NCBI GenBank assembly: GCA_902388495.1
Contig: CABMPP010000029.1
Span: 1 to 51,372 of the forward strand
Direction of reading: 5' to 3'
DNA: 51,372 nucleotides
From: an uncultured Bacteroides sp.
Lineage (GTDB): Bacteria; Bacteroidota; Bacteroidia; Bacteroidales; Bacteroidaceae
Of the stretch, positions 41,580 through 51,342 are shown piece by piece. The notes beneath the pieces are model-generated. The model made no database searches. It had not been told where the DNA came from and worked only from the letters and a program-made list of their open reading frames with translations. The position numbers were made by a program, and so were the translations under genes. Numbering within the stretch: position 1 is the first letter of the stretch; each line of letters begins with the position of its first letter.

Positions 41580-44500
41580 ATGTCGATTAATATAAGTGAC
41601 TTTAGAATGGCCATCCGGATAGATAATTCGGATGCTAAGGCGAAGTTTGTTGAAACTAAGGAGCAGATAGCCTCTGTTACTGAGGAAATGAAGAAGTTGG
41701 CTGCTGAGGGCAAGAAAAACTCTGATGAGTACAAGGCTCTTAAGCAGAAGCAGGATGAACTGAATAAGAGCCTTGCCGCCCAACGTAAGGAGACGGGACT
41801 GTGCTCTTTATCTTATTCGGAGTTGAGAAAGGGGGCGAACCAACTGAAAAGGGAGATGGATAAGGCTGTTCCCGGCACGGAGAAGTGGAAGGCGCTGCGG
41901 GCAGATTATCTGCTGACTAAAAATCGGATGAAGGAACTGTCCGTACAGGCAAGCGAAACCCGTTTTTCTCTTTCCAAAGTGGCAGACGGATTTAACCGCT
42001 ATGCTGCTGTAGGAGCGGGGGCTATTGCGTCGCTTACTGGGGTTGCTCTGACTGCGCGTAAGTGCGTGGAAGAGTTCGCGGTCATGGAAGAAGCTGAGAG
42101 CCAGGTGCGAAAGTATACCGGCATGACACGTGAAGAAATCAAGGAGCTGAACGAAGAGTTTAAGCAGATGGATACTCGTACGGCGCGGGAGAAGTTGAAC
42201 GCGCTGGCGGGTGATGCGGGACGCTTGGGCATCACTGCTAAAGATGAAGTACTGGAGTTTGTGGATGCTGCTGATAAGATTAATGTTGCCCTGGGTGAGG
42301 ATTTGGGCGAGGATGCCGTGAAAAACATTGGCAAGCTGGCGCAGATGTTCGGTGAGGATGAGAAACTCGGATTGAGGGGGGCGATGCTGGCTACCGGTAG
42401 CGCCATCAATGAGGTTGCTCAGAATTCATCGGCTGCAGAGGCATATCTGGTCGGTTTTACCGCACGTGTGGCGGGGGCGGCTAATCAAGCGAAGGTCGCA
42501 CAAGGCGATATCATCGGATATGCCTCCGTGCTTGACCAGAACATGCAACAGCAAGAAATGGCCGCTACGGCTTTCCAAACGTTGATGATGAAGATGTTTC
42601 AGACGCCTGCCAAGTTTGCAAAGATTGCAGGGCAGAGCGTCGAGGAGTTTTCTTCGCTCATCAAGAAAGATGCTAATGAGGCAATGCTCCAGTTCTTGGA
42701 TACATTGAATAAGAAGGGGGGACTTGATCAGCTGGCCCCCATGTTCAAGGAGATGGGACTGGATGGCGTCCGTGCTTCAGGTGTTATCAGCACAATGGCG
42801 GGCAAGATTGATGATATCCGGGTGGCCCAGAAGTTGGCCAATGAGGCTTATCGTGACGGTACCAGCGTGGTAAATGAGTACAATGTACAGAATAACACGG
42901 TTCAAGCGGGATTGGATAAGGCGAAAAAGAATTTTAAAGAGGTGCGTATCGAGCTCGGAGAGAAGTTGCAGCCGGTGATGAAGTATATGATAACTACCGG
43001 TAGTCTGACGGTGAAGGGAATGAGCAAACTCGTTTCCGTGATGTTTGAATACAAGGGGGCTATCATTGCGGCTTCTGCTGCACTGGCTGCTTATACGGTT
43101 GTGGTGAGAGCAGACACGATTGCCCGCGGAGCGTGGAACGGTATTGTCAAAGCCGGTACGGTGGCCGTGAGATTGTTCAATGGAGCTTTAAAAGCCAACC
43201 CTTTGGGGGTTATTGCATCGCTCTTGGCAGGCGTCATCACGTACTTGGCCATTTTCAAGACCAAAACGAATGAAGCTACCGAAGCTCAAGAGGCCTTGAA
43301 TGCCAAGATGGAGCAATATGAGGCGTTGATGGGGCGCATCTCTAAAATCAAGTCGAAGGCCGATAACTTGGATTTGCTGGATGATGACCAGAAAAAACGT
43401 ACCAGAAGAGAAACCGAAGCGGCCATCAGCGAACTGAACGACCGCATGGCCGAAGAAATGGCCGTCCATCGGAAATGGTACCAGGAGCAGAAGGCTGAAA
43501 AGATGAAATGGATTGGCGATGACAAGTCTCTGGAGAAAGCGGTCATCGGCGGGCTGAAGCACCAGCTCGAAGAGCGCCTGAAGCTGTATGGCAGCTATGC
43601 CGTGAAAAAGAAGGAGCTGGAGGCTATTCTGGCTAAGTTGCCTGAAGAAGACAAAGAAGATCCGAACGGTGGCGGCGGTGTTGATGAGAGCGCATTGGAT
43701 AAAGAGTTAAAGGCACGTGAGGCCAAGCTCAAAGAGTCTTATGATGCAGAGAAGAATCTGCAAAAAGAGAAGTACCTCAATGAGCAATTGACGCAGCAAG
43801 AGTACCAGCAAGCGCTATATGATGCTGAAATGCAGTATCTGTTAAAACGAAAGGCATTACTGGAGAGCTACGGCAAAGATGCGTCGAACATACAAGGCCA
43901 GATTTATGATAAGATGATTGCCGAAGCCGATCGTCTGACGCAGTTAGCGAATGGTGCGGATAAGAATGCGCATGATTCCAACATCGCTATGCTCGAAGAA
44001 GAATATCAGACTCAACGGACGGCTGTTAAAGAGGCGTATATGAATGGTGATATTCAGCGGGAATCCGACTATCAGGAGAAGTTGAAAGATCTGGAGCTTG
44101 ACTATCTGAAGCAACGCAGGGATATGCTGGCAGTTTATGGTGATGATGTGGCTGATATCAATGGACAGATATTGGACAGGCAACTGAAGGATAAGGAGGA
44201 GGATAAGGATAAACAACGCGATTCGGGATATAACAGCATTGATAATACTTCGGACTTTAATCAGAAAAATGATATCCTGAAGGCGATGTATGATGCCGAT
44301 CTGATCACTTATGAAGAGTACCAGGAAGAAAAGACACGTATAGCCGAGGAACAGAAACAGGCGCGCGAAGATGCTGAGAAGGCTACATTTGATGTTATCG
44401 GGCAAGCAGCTGCGGCGGCCAGTCAGGTGATTGGCGCATTGCAGGATGCCGAGATAAGCAAGATCACCCGCAAATATGACAAGCAGATAGCTGCTGCCAA

Positions 44501-45233
44501 GAAAGCGGGCAAGGATACTACCAAGCTGGAGGAGGGGAAAGAAGAAGCCATCAACGAGGTGAAAAAGAAGTATGCGGATAAGCAATTTGCCGCGTCCGTA
44601 CTGCAAGTGACTGCCAGTACTGCGGTTGCCGCCATGGAGGCGTATAAAGCGATGGCGGGTATTCCCATTGTGGGGCCTGCTCTTGGAGCGGTAGCTGCTG
44701 CGGCAGCCGTCGCAAGTGGCGCGGCGCAAATAGCCGTTGCCAAGCAACAGCGTGATGAAGCGAAGGGGTTGAAATCCGGTGGTTATGTGGATGAGTATGT
44801 AGAGGGTTATACCAAGAACGGTAATCCTGATGACGTGGCTGGTGTTATTCCGGTACATAAGAATGAGTTTGTGACCAACCATGAAGGTGTGGCCAATCCG
44901 CATGTGCGCCAATTTCTGGATGTGTTCGATGTGGCGCAGAAGAATGGTACCATCCGCATGATTAATACGACGCAGATATTGGAACAAGTACGGACTCGTA
45001 GCGGGAGGTATAGTGGTGGGTACAGTGATGACGGAGTGCTGTCTTCTTTCTCTTTTGCTGGTGCTACATCTTCGGATCTGACTCCCGAGCAGAGGTCGCA
45101 GGTGGTACGGTTACTCATTGAGAATAATCGTTTGCTGGGCGTGCTGTGCAATAAAGAGTTGATTGTAGATCCACGCAAAGTACGCGATGGCATCAAACAG
45201 GTGGAGAAATTGGAAAGCAACGTGAGCCGATGA
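41580..45233 (+). CDS. Tail tape measure protein
   Basis: 1,217 residues from the ATG at 41580. A start at 41523 would code through the promoter and before the predicted RNA start. The protein has a helical, coiled-coil N-terminus, TP901-type tape-measure sequence in the middle (KIAGQSVEEFSSLIKKDANEAM and KEMGLDGVRASGVISTMAG), several long hydrophobic segments, and an Ala-rich segment near residue 1,000. At about 0.15 nm per residue it would set a tail of roughly 180 nm. The C-terminal end is Ser/Gly-rich. Confidence 0.88.
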   Translation: MSINISDFRMAIRIDNSDAKAKFVETKEQIASVTEEMKKLAAEGKKNSDEYKALKQKQDELNKSLAAQRKETGLCSLSYSELRKGANQLKREMDKAVPGTEKWKALRADYLLTKNRMKELSVQASETRFSLSKVADGFNRYAAVGAGAIASLTGVALTARKCVEEFAVMEEAESQVRKYTGMTREEIKELNEEFKQMDTRTAREKLNALAGDAGRLGITAKDEVLEFVDAADKINVALGEDLGEDAVKNIGKLAQMFGEDEKLGLRGAMLATGSAINEVAQNSSAAEAYLVGFTARVAGAANQAKVAQGDIIGYASVLDQNMQQQEMAATAFQTLMMKMFQTPAKFAKIAGQSVEEFSSLIKKDANEAMLQFLDTLNKKGGLDQLAPMFKEMGLDGVRASGVISTMAGKIDDIRVAQKLANEAYRDGTSVVNEYNVQNNTVQAGLDKAKKNFKEVRIELGEKLQPVMKYMITTGSLTVKGMSKLVSVMFEYKGAIIAASAALAAYTVVVRADTIARGAWNGIVKAGTVAVRLFNGALKANPLGVIASLLAGVITYLAIFKTKTNEATEAQEALNAKMEQYEALMGRISKIKSKADNLDLLDDDQKKRTRRETEAAISELNDRMAEEMAVHRKWYQEQKAEKMKWIGDDKSLEKAVIGGLKHQLEERLKLYGSYAVKKKELEAILAKLPEEDKEDPNGGGGVDESALDKELKAREAKLKESYDAEKNLQKEKYLNEQLTQQEYQQALYDAEMQYLLKRKALLESYGKDASNIQGQIYDKMIAEADRLTQLANGADKNAHDSNIAMLEEEYQTQRTAVKEAYMNGDIQRESDYQEKLKDLELDYLKQRRDMLAVYGDDVADINGQILDRQLKDKEEDKDKQRDSGYNSIDNTSDFNQKNDILKAMYDADLITYEEYQEEKTRIAEEQKQAREDAEKATFDVIGQAAAAASQVIGALQDAEISKITRKYDKQIAAAKKAGKDTTKLEEGKEEAINEVKKKYADKQFAASVLQVTASTAVAAMEAYKAMAGIPIVGPALGAVAAAAAVASGAAQIAVAKQQRDEAKGLKSGGYVDEYVEGYTKNGNPDDVAGVIPVHKNEFVTNHEGVANPHVRQFLDVFDVAQKNGTIRMINTTQILEQVRTRSGRYSGGYSDDGVLSSFSFAGATSSDLTPEQRSQVVRLLIENNRLLGVLCNKELIVDPRKVRDGIKQVEKLESNVSR

Positions 45234-45236
45234 TAT

Positions 45237-45271
45237 GTCCTTTTTTAACGGGGGTGGTCCCGGTAACTTTG
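45237..45271 (+). promoter_or_regulatory. Phage promoter of the tail-tip operon
   Basis: GTCCTTT at 45237-45243, exactly 20 nt, TAACTTTG at 45264-45271. It starts 3 nt after the tape measure stop with no terminator between. The ATG at 45276 lies 5 nt after the box, predicting a leaderless mRNA. Confidence 0.8.
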
Positions 45272-45275
45272 CGGT

Positions 45276-45548
45276 ATGAAAGTATTTCAGGCAATAGATG
45301 AGATGAGACGGTTGTCGTCAGAAGGAAAGAGCTTCTCTTTTTCCTTCATGAGTTACAGCTACGAACGCCGTAAGAGTGACGGTGTAGTAGCTATGAATAA
45401 TGCGCGTCTTCGGAAGCAGAGCCGCAAAGAACAGAACCGCTTTGCGGACTATATGCTGAATTTCATAGATCTGGACACAATGGAGTATGGTATGTGTTGG
45501 CAACCTCTGTTGTTGACATTCAATGGAGAAGAACTTGAATTAAGCTGA
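45276..45548 (+). CDS. Small tail-region hypothetical protein
   Basis: 90 residues. Its start lies right at the predicted transcription start and has no ribosome site. A small basic protein (ERRKSDGVVAMNNARLRKQSRKEQ) at this place, after the tape measure, is common in Bacteroides phages. Function unknown. It overlaps the next start by one base. Confidence 0.65.
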   Translation: MKVFQAIDEMRRLSSEGKSFSFSFMSYSYERRKSDGVVAMNNARLRKQSRKEQNRFADYMLNFIDLDTMEYGMCWQPLLLTFNGEELELS

Positions 45549-47068
45549 TGGACACTAAGTTTGAAAATATAATCCCTTGGAATGGAGCGAACGATACCGG
45601 GCGGGATGTGCGGTTGAAGTGGCAGCGTAACTTTTCCCGTATCGCTGATGCGCTGAAGGAACTGTCGGAGGCTGATGAAAAATTGTTGGAGGAGGTCATA
45701 AAGGAGATTAATGGTCTTTTCCTTCATAAGGATCAGCCAGATTTTACCAATTATCTATTGAAACTATTGGGTGGTCTTGAAGTAGGCGAGGCCATTGACT
45801 CCATGATAGCAGGCAAGGGTGTTCTTGCTGATACCAATGGCCGTATGCAGCTGTCCCGATTGGAAGTTCGAGATTCTATGACGGTCATGCGCTTAATCAT
45901 TAACGACCTGCAGGCTATGGCCGGCGATTTCTCTTTCTCCGACTGCGGTTGCATTGAGAAAGTCGAGAAAATTGATGATAGCACTTACAAGTTGTGGATG
46001 GAGAAACGTACCGATACCGATTGGACTACTCTCGACGGGGAGGACGTTATGTTCTCCATCATTAACAACTTGCTGCTTGGTGGCACTGACTATTACAAGT
46101 CCTGGTTCCGTTGTGTGGCGAAGAACCGCAACGATAATACGCTGACTGTCGTGCTTTATCCCGACAGCGAGGTGCCAGGCGGAAAGAATTATCCTCCGGT
46201 AGCCAAATACAATGTAGCTCGCCGGGGTAATGCCGTGATGCCCGATGAGAATGAACCACCTAACGAGCGTGCACAGAGCTGGCTTATCTCTTCCCGTGAA
46301 GGGAGAATGATGTTCCTTCAGAATGTGTTCAAACCCATTCTGGAAGACTACAACTATGCGCTCACGATCGGCCGTTTTCCAAATGTCAAGATGATAGATA
46401 AGTTGCCTATCGGCCCGACGGATGTCGGTGTCATGTCGAAAATCGGTGTTTTTGAAAAAATCTATGAAGCGGATTGGAACGGCGATATCATACCCAAAAA
46501 GGTAGACCGCGGCGAGTGGTCACTGGCCACCGCGCAGGGTAACGAGCCTTACAGGTTCGTCACTCATGAGGTCATGCTTGAGGACCAGTCTGTCACCACG
46601 CAGTTGGAGCAGCACACGGTTTATCATTTCGGATGTAAATGGGGATGCCTCGTTGACAAGACCATTGATGAACCGGCATGGAACTCTCCCGGATGGGTGA
46701 TGCTTGAAGGTGACAAGAACTATCATCTAGAATTCACGTCTACCAACGGCTGGCAGTTCTTCCGCACGAATGTAAACACGGATATCGCTGCTGTAGTCAG
46801 CTACTCCAACCGTGATATAACGAACGTGCTGATGGCCACTACCGGTGTCGAAATAGAATGGCTCCGTGATACCGGTAATACTCCGGCCGATAATACCTGG
46901 AAGCCCACCTATGTAGACGGACAGAAGCATGTCATCCATTTATCTTCCGCCGATATGGGTAGCGAATGGGGATTGTCTGTCAGGATGGTAAAGTTTGTCT
47001 GCAGAATATTTATTCCGGTGGGTGAGCAATTTGAGACAGTAGAAAATTATGTTGGATTTAAAATATAG
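45548..47068 (+). CDS. Tail-tip or baseplate protein
   Basis: 506 residues. A helical N-terminus (FSRIADALKELSEADEKLLEEV) leads to a long beta-rich body with aromatic and glycine-rich strands, as in tail-tip proteins. It lies two genes after the tape measure, where distal tail or receptor-binding proteins are found. No catalytic motif is seen. Confidence 0.55.
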   Translation: MDTKFENIIPWNGANDTGRDVRLKWQRNFSRIADALKELSEADEKLLEEVIKEINGLFLHKDQPDFTNYLLKLLGGLEVGEAIDSMIAGKGVLADTNGRMQLSRLEVRDSMTVMRLIINDLQAMAGDFSFSDCGCIEKVEKIDDSTYKLWMEKRTDTDWTTLDGEDVMFSIINNLLLGGTDYYKSWFRCVAKNRNDNTLTVVLYPDSEVPGGKNYPPVAKYNVARRGNAVMPDENEPPNERAQSWLISSREGRMMFLQNVFKPILEDYNYALTIGRFPNVKMIDKLPIGPTDVGVMSKIGVFEKIYEADWNGDIIPKKVDRGEWSLATAQGNEPYRFVTHEVMLEDQSVTTQLEQHTVYHFGCKWGCLVDKTIDEPAWNSPGWVMLEGDKNYHLEFTSTNGWQFFRTNVNTDIAAVVSYSNRDITNVLMATTGVEIEWLRDTGNTPADNTWKPTYVDGQKHVIHLSSADMGSEWGLSVRMVKFVCRIFIPVGEQFETVENYVGFKI

Positions 47069-47071
47069 TAT

Positions 47072-48268
47072 ATGCCATTAATCAGTCAACCTCAAGATGT
47101 GCCTGTGCACATTGATCCGTATTCGTTCCTGGCAGAGATTCAGGTTTTATCGGGTAACCCGGTCCAGAACTATAATAAGGACACGGGCAAATACGAACCT
47201 GATCGAAACCTGATCCCCTGCGTCCTCATGCCTTATATCTCTGCACAAGATCCTGAAGGGATTATGAGTGGCAGCCAGGTTATCACCGGTGCAGAATGGT
47301 ACGAGGGATCGCCTAAGGCTGACGGCAGCAACCGCATTATATCGGCAACATCCGGATATGTGATATCCGATAGCGGCACACCTACATATTCATTAAAAGT
47401 CAAGAAGAATATCGATTACAATACTCCTCTTGAACTGCACTGTCTATTTACATTCACCGACAAGCGTAAAAATACGCAGGAGACGGTTGAGCGGAGTATT
47501 GTGCTGAAAACAACACTGTTCGACTCATTGAATTACTCGCTGAAGCTTGACAAGCCGAAAGGATGGACTATCAATCCTCTGGATGTGGTTCCTGCATCGG
47601 GTGGCGCATGGTTGTACAGTATCACTGCACAACTCTACACCGGTGAAGATCCGGTAGCGGATGCGAATGCTGCATACTGGTGGGAAGTATTTGAAAATGG
47701 TGTTTGGCGTAACTTTACGGATGACGAGATCAATATCTTCGTTAACGGCAGGAACTCTAACGGTACCTGGGGAAAGAAAATCACGGTTGATGCCAGGATG
47801 TTCCGCCGTTTGACCGTTCGCGCCCGTGCCGCCTGGTATAGCGGAACCCGGCCATCTGTGCCGTCTTCTGCAGAGCTAATGGCAACAACAGCTGTCAAGG
47901 TTGAAATGCCGAGAACCTTGCGTGTGGATGTCCGACAGACCAAAGGCATCAAACTGACGGCGCGTATGAATACGACCGTCGGTTTCGAGGCGCAACTGAA
48001 GTACAATAACAACCTGATCAGCAATTCGAAGAATGACCTCTTTAAAATTGAATGGTACTGCAAATCGTCCAAGCCCGGCAGTAGTGCCGTATTGGTCGGT
48101 ACCGGGCGGACGGTTGAGTTTCAGCCTAAGACCTATAATTTCGATCCGTTGTATAGCCTGGGAATTTATACCAAGGTGTATATGTATGCCGTCACTGCTT
48201 TGGTAATGTCCGGCACCAAGGCTATTACCTCCGGCTCTAAATATCTTATCACATCAAAATATGAATAG
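47072..48268 (+). CDS. Tail protein with beta-sandwich domains
   Basis: 398 residues, beta-rich, with repeated strand patterns like immunoglobulin-type domains (for example WWEVFENGVWRNFTDDEINIF). Distal tail proteins of this kind bind sugars or other tail parts. No specific family recognised. It lies 3 nt after the previous gene. Confidence 0.55.
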   Translation: MPLISQPQDVPVHIDPYSFLAEIQVLSGNPVQNYNKDTGKYEPDRNLIPCVLMPYISAQDPEGIMSGSQVITGAEWYEGSPKADGSNRIISATSGYVISDSGTPTYSLKVKKNIDYNTPLELHCLFTFTDKRKNTQETVERSIVLKTTLFDSLNYSLKLDKPKGWTINPLDVVPASGGAWLYSITAQLYTGEDPVADANAAYWWEVFENGVWRNFTDDEINIFVNGRNSNGTWGKKITVDARMFRRLTVRARAAWYSGTRPSVPSSAELMATTAVKVEMPRTLRVDVRQTKGIKLTARMNTTVGFEAQLKYNNNLISNSKNDLFKIEWYCKSSKPGSSAVLVGTGRTVEFQPKTYNFDPLYSLGIYTKVYMYAVTALVMSGTKAITSGSKYLITSKYE

Positions 48269-48271
48269 CTT

Positions 48272-48652
48272 ATGAATTATCTACTCGTTAAAAAAGAACA
48301 AATGGATGACCAGGGATATGACTATCAGTATGCTGAGCGCATCCCTGACGGGCGTCTCATTCTGCCGCTCAGTGCTCTCAAGGTGCTTTCTAATTTTACG
48401 CCTGAAATTATCTCTGACGATAGCCTTCTCGAACTGATTCAGCAGCAGAAGGATAGTGGATTGTATGATGATGCTGCTGAAACGCCTGAAGAAACGCCGT
48501 CAGATACTACCGAAAGCACCAGCGATGAAGAACCTGCCGAAGAGGTTCCGGCGCTGGAACCTGATGAAGGCACGGGAGCAGATCCGGATGGCATTCCGTC
48601 TGATACTCCCAGTTCAGAAACCGATGCTACTGAAGAAGGAGGTGAAGCATGA
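48272..48652 (+). CDS. Small protein with acidic, disordered tail
   Basis: 126 residues. The first 70 residues are folded-looking (LPLSALKVLSNFTPEIISDDSLLELIQQ); the rest is rich in Glu, Asp, Pro, Ser and Thr (about residues 68-126) and probably disordered. It overlaps the next start by 4 nt. In the tail operon it may be an assembly or linker protein. Confidence 0.55.
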   Translation: MNYLLVKKEQMDDQGYDYQYAERIPDGRLILPLSALKVLSNFTPEIISDDSLLELIQQQKDSGLYDDAAETPEETPSDTTESTSDEEPAEEVPALEPDEGTGADPDGIPSDTPSSETDATEEGGEA

Positions 48653-49719
48653 ATGTAGAGGGTCTATTTACGCTGATAGCACTGATGGACGGTACCACCA
48701 TCAACGGAACACTCCGTGTTGAGGGTACTCCTTTGGTCCAGCGCTATAATAAAGGTACGGATGTGTTTATCCCGGATTTCACGAAGTTGGCCGAGAATAG
48801 CCGTCCCACCGTAGTTGTTATTTTGCGTAGTATCGCAGATGGAAGCATCCTGGTACCTCAAACAGTCGAATACCGGTATAATGATCTGTTGCTGACCTTT
48901 GATAGTAATGGCTTGTCAACCAATAGCGGTATGGTCGGATATTTTAAGAAGTTGACTGCATACAGTGCGAATATAGGTGGCAAGACGTATCAGCTCGCTG
49001 CCTTACGCGTGATGAAGAACCTGGTACCGATATCCGGCTACGACAATGACCGTATCACTGTGTCAGGTACGATTGAGGTCGGCGGCACCTCCGTTGCCTT
49101 TAATGGACTATCCAAAGAAGTGGTTATCCAGGAGAGTACCGGTAATCAGTATGACGTTGTGATATCCAACAATAAGGGTTCTCAATTCGTGAGTGCGGGC
49201 GAAAGCCTCACGGAGACGGCACGCGTATTCAAGGATGGTATCGAAATCACTGACTATACAGGTTTCACCTTCCAATGGGTCAGGATGCTGGGGGCAGGCG
49301 ATAGCAACTGGGGAACTGCGCGGACGCAAGTTGTAAGTACCTCGGACGTAAACAATGTACTGAAGCTGCGCTGTGATGTTTCTAAGGGTGGCAGCAAAAT
49401 AGCCTCCGGTTATGATGAAGTTACTGACTTTTCTGATCCGTACTATATGGTCACGAAGATTACCGGCATTAGCGGGAATTGTGTCAAGAAGGGAGAGACT
49501 GCTACTATTACTCCGGTTGCTGCCAAACGTAGTACCGGCGAAGAGGTGCCTTCTCTTATTAAGAGCTGGAGTTTCTCTATCAAAGACAATGCCGGTGCTG
49601 CATTTATTCTGACGGGAAAAAGTGCGGCTACATTTACGGGAACAAATTGCCAAGTGAGTTATGATGATATGGTTAGGGCTAAAATGGGCTTATCGGGCAC
49701 TATTAGCGGGACTGCATAA
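48649..49719 (+). CDS. Tail protein with Ig-like domains
   Basis: 356 residues from the ATG at 48649, overlapping the previous stop. The body shows repeated beta strands, among them SFSIKDNAGAAFILTG and FTFQWVRMLGAGDSNWG, similar to the Ig-like domains of the 398-residue neighbour at 47072. Probably a tail fibre or tip part; family not recognised. Confidence 0.55.
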   Translation: MNVEGLFTLIALMDGTTINGTLRVEGTPLVQRYNKGTDVFIPDFTKLAENSRPTVVVILRSIADGSILVPQTVEYRYNDLLLTFDSNGLSTNSGMVGYFKKLTAYSANIGGKTYQLAALRVMKNLVPISGYDNDRITVSGTIEVGGTSVAFNGLSKEVVIQESTGNQYDVVISNNKGSQFVSAGESLTETARVFKDGIEITDYTGFTFQWVRMLGAGDSNWGTARTQVVSTSDVNNVLKLRCDVSKGGSKIASGYDEVTDFSDPYYMVTKITGISGNCVKKGETATITPVAAKRSTGEEVPSLIKSWSFSIKDNAGAAFILTGKSAATFTGTNCQVSYDDMVRAKMGLSGTISGTA

Positions 49720-49729
49720 ATTATGTGAT

Positions 49730-51190
49730 ATGATGTTGACTGATACATTCTATTTAACAGCTGACGATGTACATTTGTGGATTGAGACAAATCCGGAGAC
49801 TGTTTCGCTGGATGCGTACAATGTCCAGAAGTCTCCGCTCGCCATCCGGTTTTGGTCGGGTGAGGGCAGCCTGAAAACGGCAATGCCCGCTTATTTGACC
49901 TTGAAGGTTGAGAGTGTTGCGGGTAGTAGCGTCACGATATTATATACCTATAACTCTTCTGGCGCCGTGAGCTCGTATAGTTACACAATTCCTGCTGACA
50001 AGTACCCGACGGCTAACCGCATCAGCATATATGCTTATGAGGATTCGGCGCGCACGAAGGAGATTGCCTGCCGGCAGGTGAATATCATTGTGGATAATGC
50101 CACGCCGTTTCCGCGTGCAGAGGGTTGGTCTGCCGGTCTCACGTATAAGAATGGTGAGTATATCATGGTAGATGATGTATTGTACATGTGGAGCAGTCGC
50201 GTGCCGGGTAATACTGCTACTGATCCGAAGACATGGATACAGAACAACCCGACCAGCAAACTGTGGGTGTCATATCCTTATAATAAGATACTTGCTACGC
50301 AGATATTGCTTGCTAATTTCGCACTGATTGGTTCTGCCGTATTCAAGGATGAGTATATGTACTCGCAGCAGGGAGTTGATGCTTCCGGCAAATCCACGGT
50401 AGATTATCGCGGGTTTGGGAAGTCTGATTTTACCCCTAATTTGCTATTGGATTTCTTAACCGGTTCATTTACTTGCAATGACGTGAACGTGCGTGGAAGT
50501 ATCGTAACGCCATATATAGGGATTGATGTAACTCCAAATATCGCTAAGTATATAACTGTCTCAGGACGCACAAACGCCTATGTTAACTGTTTGGGGAGCG
50601 GCTACCAGCAACACGATCTCTATATACCGTCTGCCCAAGATGTAGCGGCTGGTACGGAATTGAACTTGTATCATTTTAAAGCTTTTGGACGAATATCGCC
50701 CGCTCCTTATATTCGGATTACTGGTGGAGAAGAGTTTCTCCCAATTAACAAAGCGATGATCACGCTAACCAATGATGCAGAACTCCAAATGAAAGTTATC
50801 TTATACAATGGTGCCAATCGTTGGCTTATTCTCAATAGCCCATACAATCAGCTCAAGAAATCTCCCTTAGTATTAGCACAAGGAAAAGTGTATGGTACCA
50901 ATACCGGAGCATCTATGAATGAGCGCTATACCTTCGATGACTCTGCCTTGACTGTGACAAGACAAAGTACTGGGATTTATAGAGTGAACTTTTCATCTTC
51001 CTGGGGACTCTTTGGTACGGATTACATAGTTTTGTTGACAGGATATGATGCTGTGTATAATACCTCAACAAATGCATCCAAAGCAACCTTAAAGAGTCGT
51101 GGAACAACATACTTTGATGTTATGGTATCAGATGATGATTCGTTAAATGATGGGAGCTTCATTTTTCAATTATTGGAGCTCAGAATGTAA
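49730..51190 (+). CDS. Putative tail fibre or receptor-binding protein
   Basis: 486 residues from the ATG at 49730 (a second ATG follows at once); the frame is open to 49661 but through the previous gene. After beta-rich domains it has ILLANFALIGSAVF and DFLTGSFTCNDVNVRGSIVTPYIG, resembling central tail-fibre segments where a host-binding C-terminal part is attached. The C-terminal third is then the likely variable binding region. Confidence 0.6.
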   Translation: MMLTDTFYLTADDVHLWIETNPETVSLDAYNVQKSPLAIRFWSGEGSLKTAMPAYLTLKVESVAGSSVTILYTYNSSGAVSSYSYTIPADKYPTANRISIYAYEDSARTKEIACRQVNIIVDNATPFPRAEGWSAGLTYKNGEYIMVDDVLYMWSSRVPGNTATDPKTWIQNNPTSKLWVSYPYNKILATQILLANFALIGSAVFKDEYMYSQQGVDASGKSTVDYRGFGKSDFTPNLLLDFLTGSFTCNDVNVRGSIVTPYIGIDVTPNIAKYITVSGRTNAYVNCLGSGYQQHDLYIPSAQDVAAGTELNLYHFKAFGRISPAPYIRITGGEEFLPINKAMITLTNDAELQMKVILYNGANRWLILNSPYNQLKKSPLVLAQGKVYGTNTGASMNERYTFDDSALTVTRQSTGIYRVNFSSSWGLFGTDYIVLLTGYDAVYNTSTNASKATLKSRGTTYFDVMVSDDDSLNDGSFIFQLLELRM

Positions 51191-51342
51191 TTGTAATATA
51201 CAGAGAATTCTGTCTTTTCCCAGCGCCTCCCGAACGCTGTGATTTCGGAAAATAAATTAAACAAAAAGAGATAGTAAATAAAATGTTAAATTGGACTGAT
51301 TTTCATAACAGAAAAGATGTCCGTCAAAAGTAAAGGATAGAT

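Noticed and set aside
51212..51247. Possible seventh GTCCTTT-type promoter
   Set aside because: GTCTTTT and TGATTTCG miss key positions in both boxes and the spacing would be 21 nt. Too weak to claim.
51283..51333. 16-codon frame near the end
   Set aside because: It has an ATG and stop but is too short, with no strong ribosome site. It could be a leader peptide, which cannot be supported.
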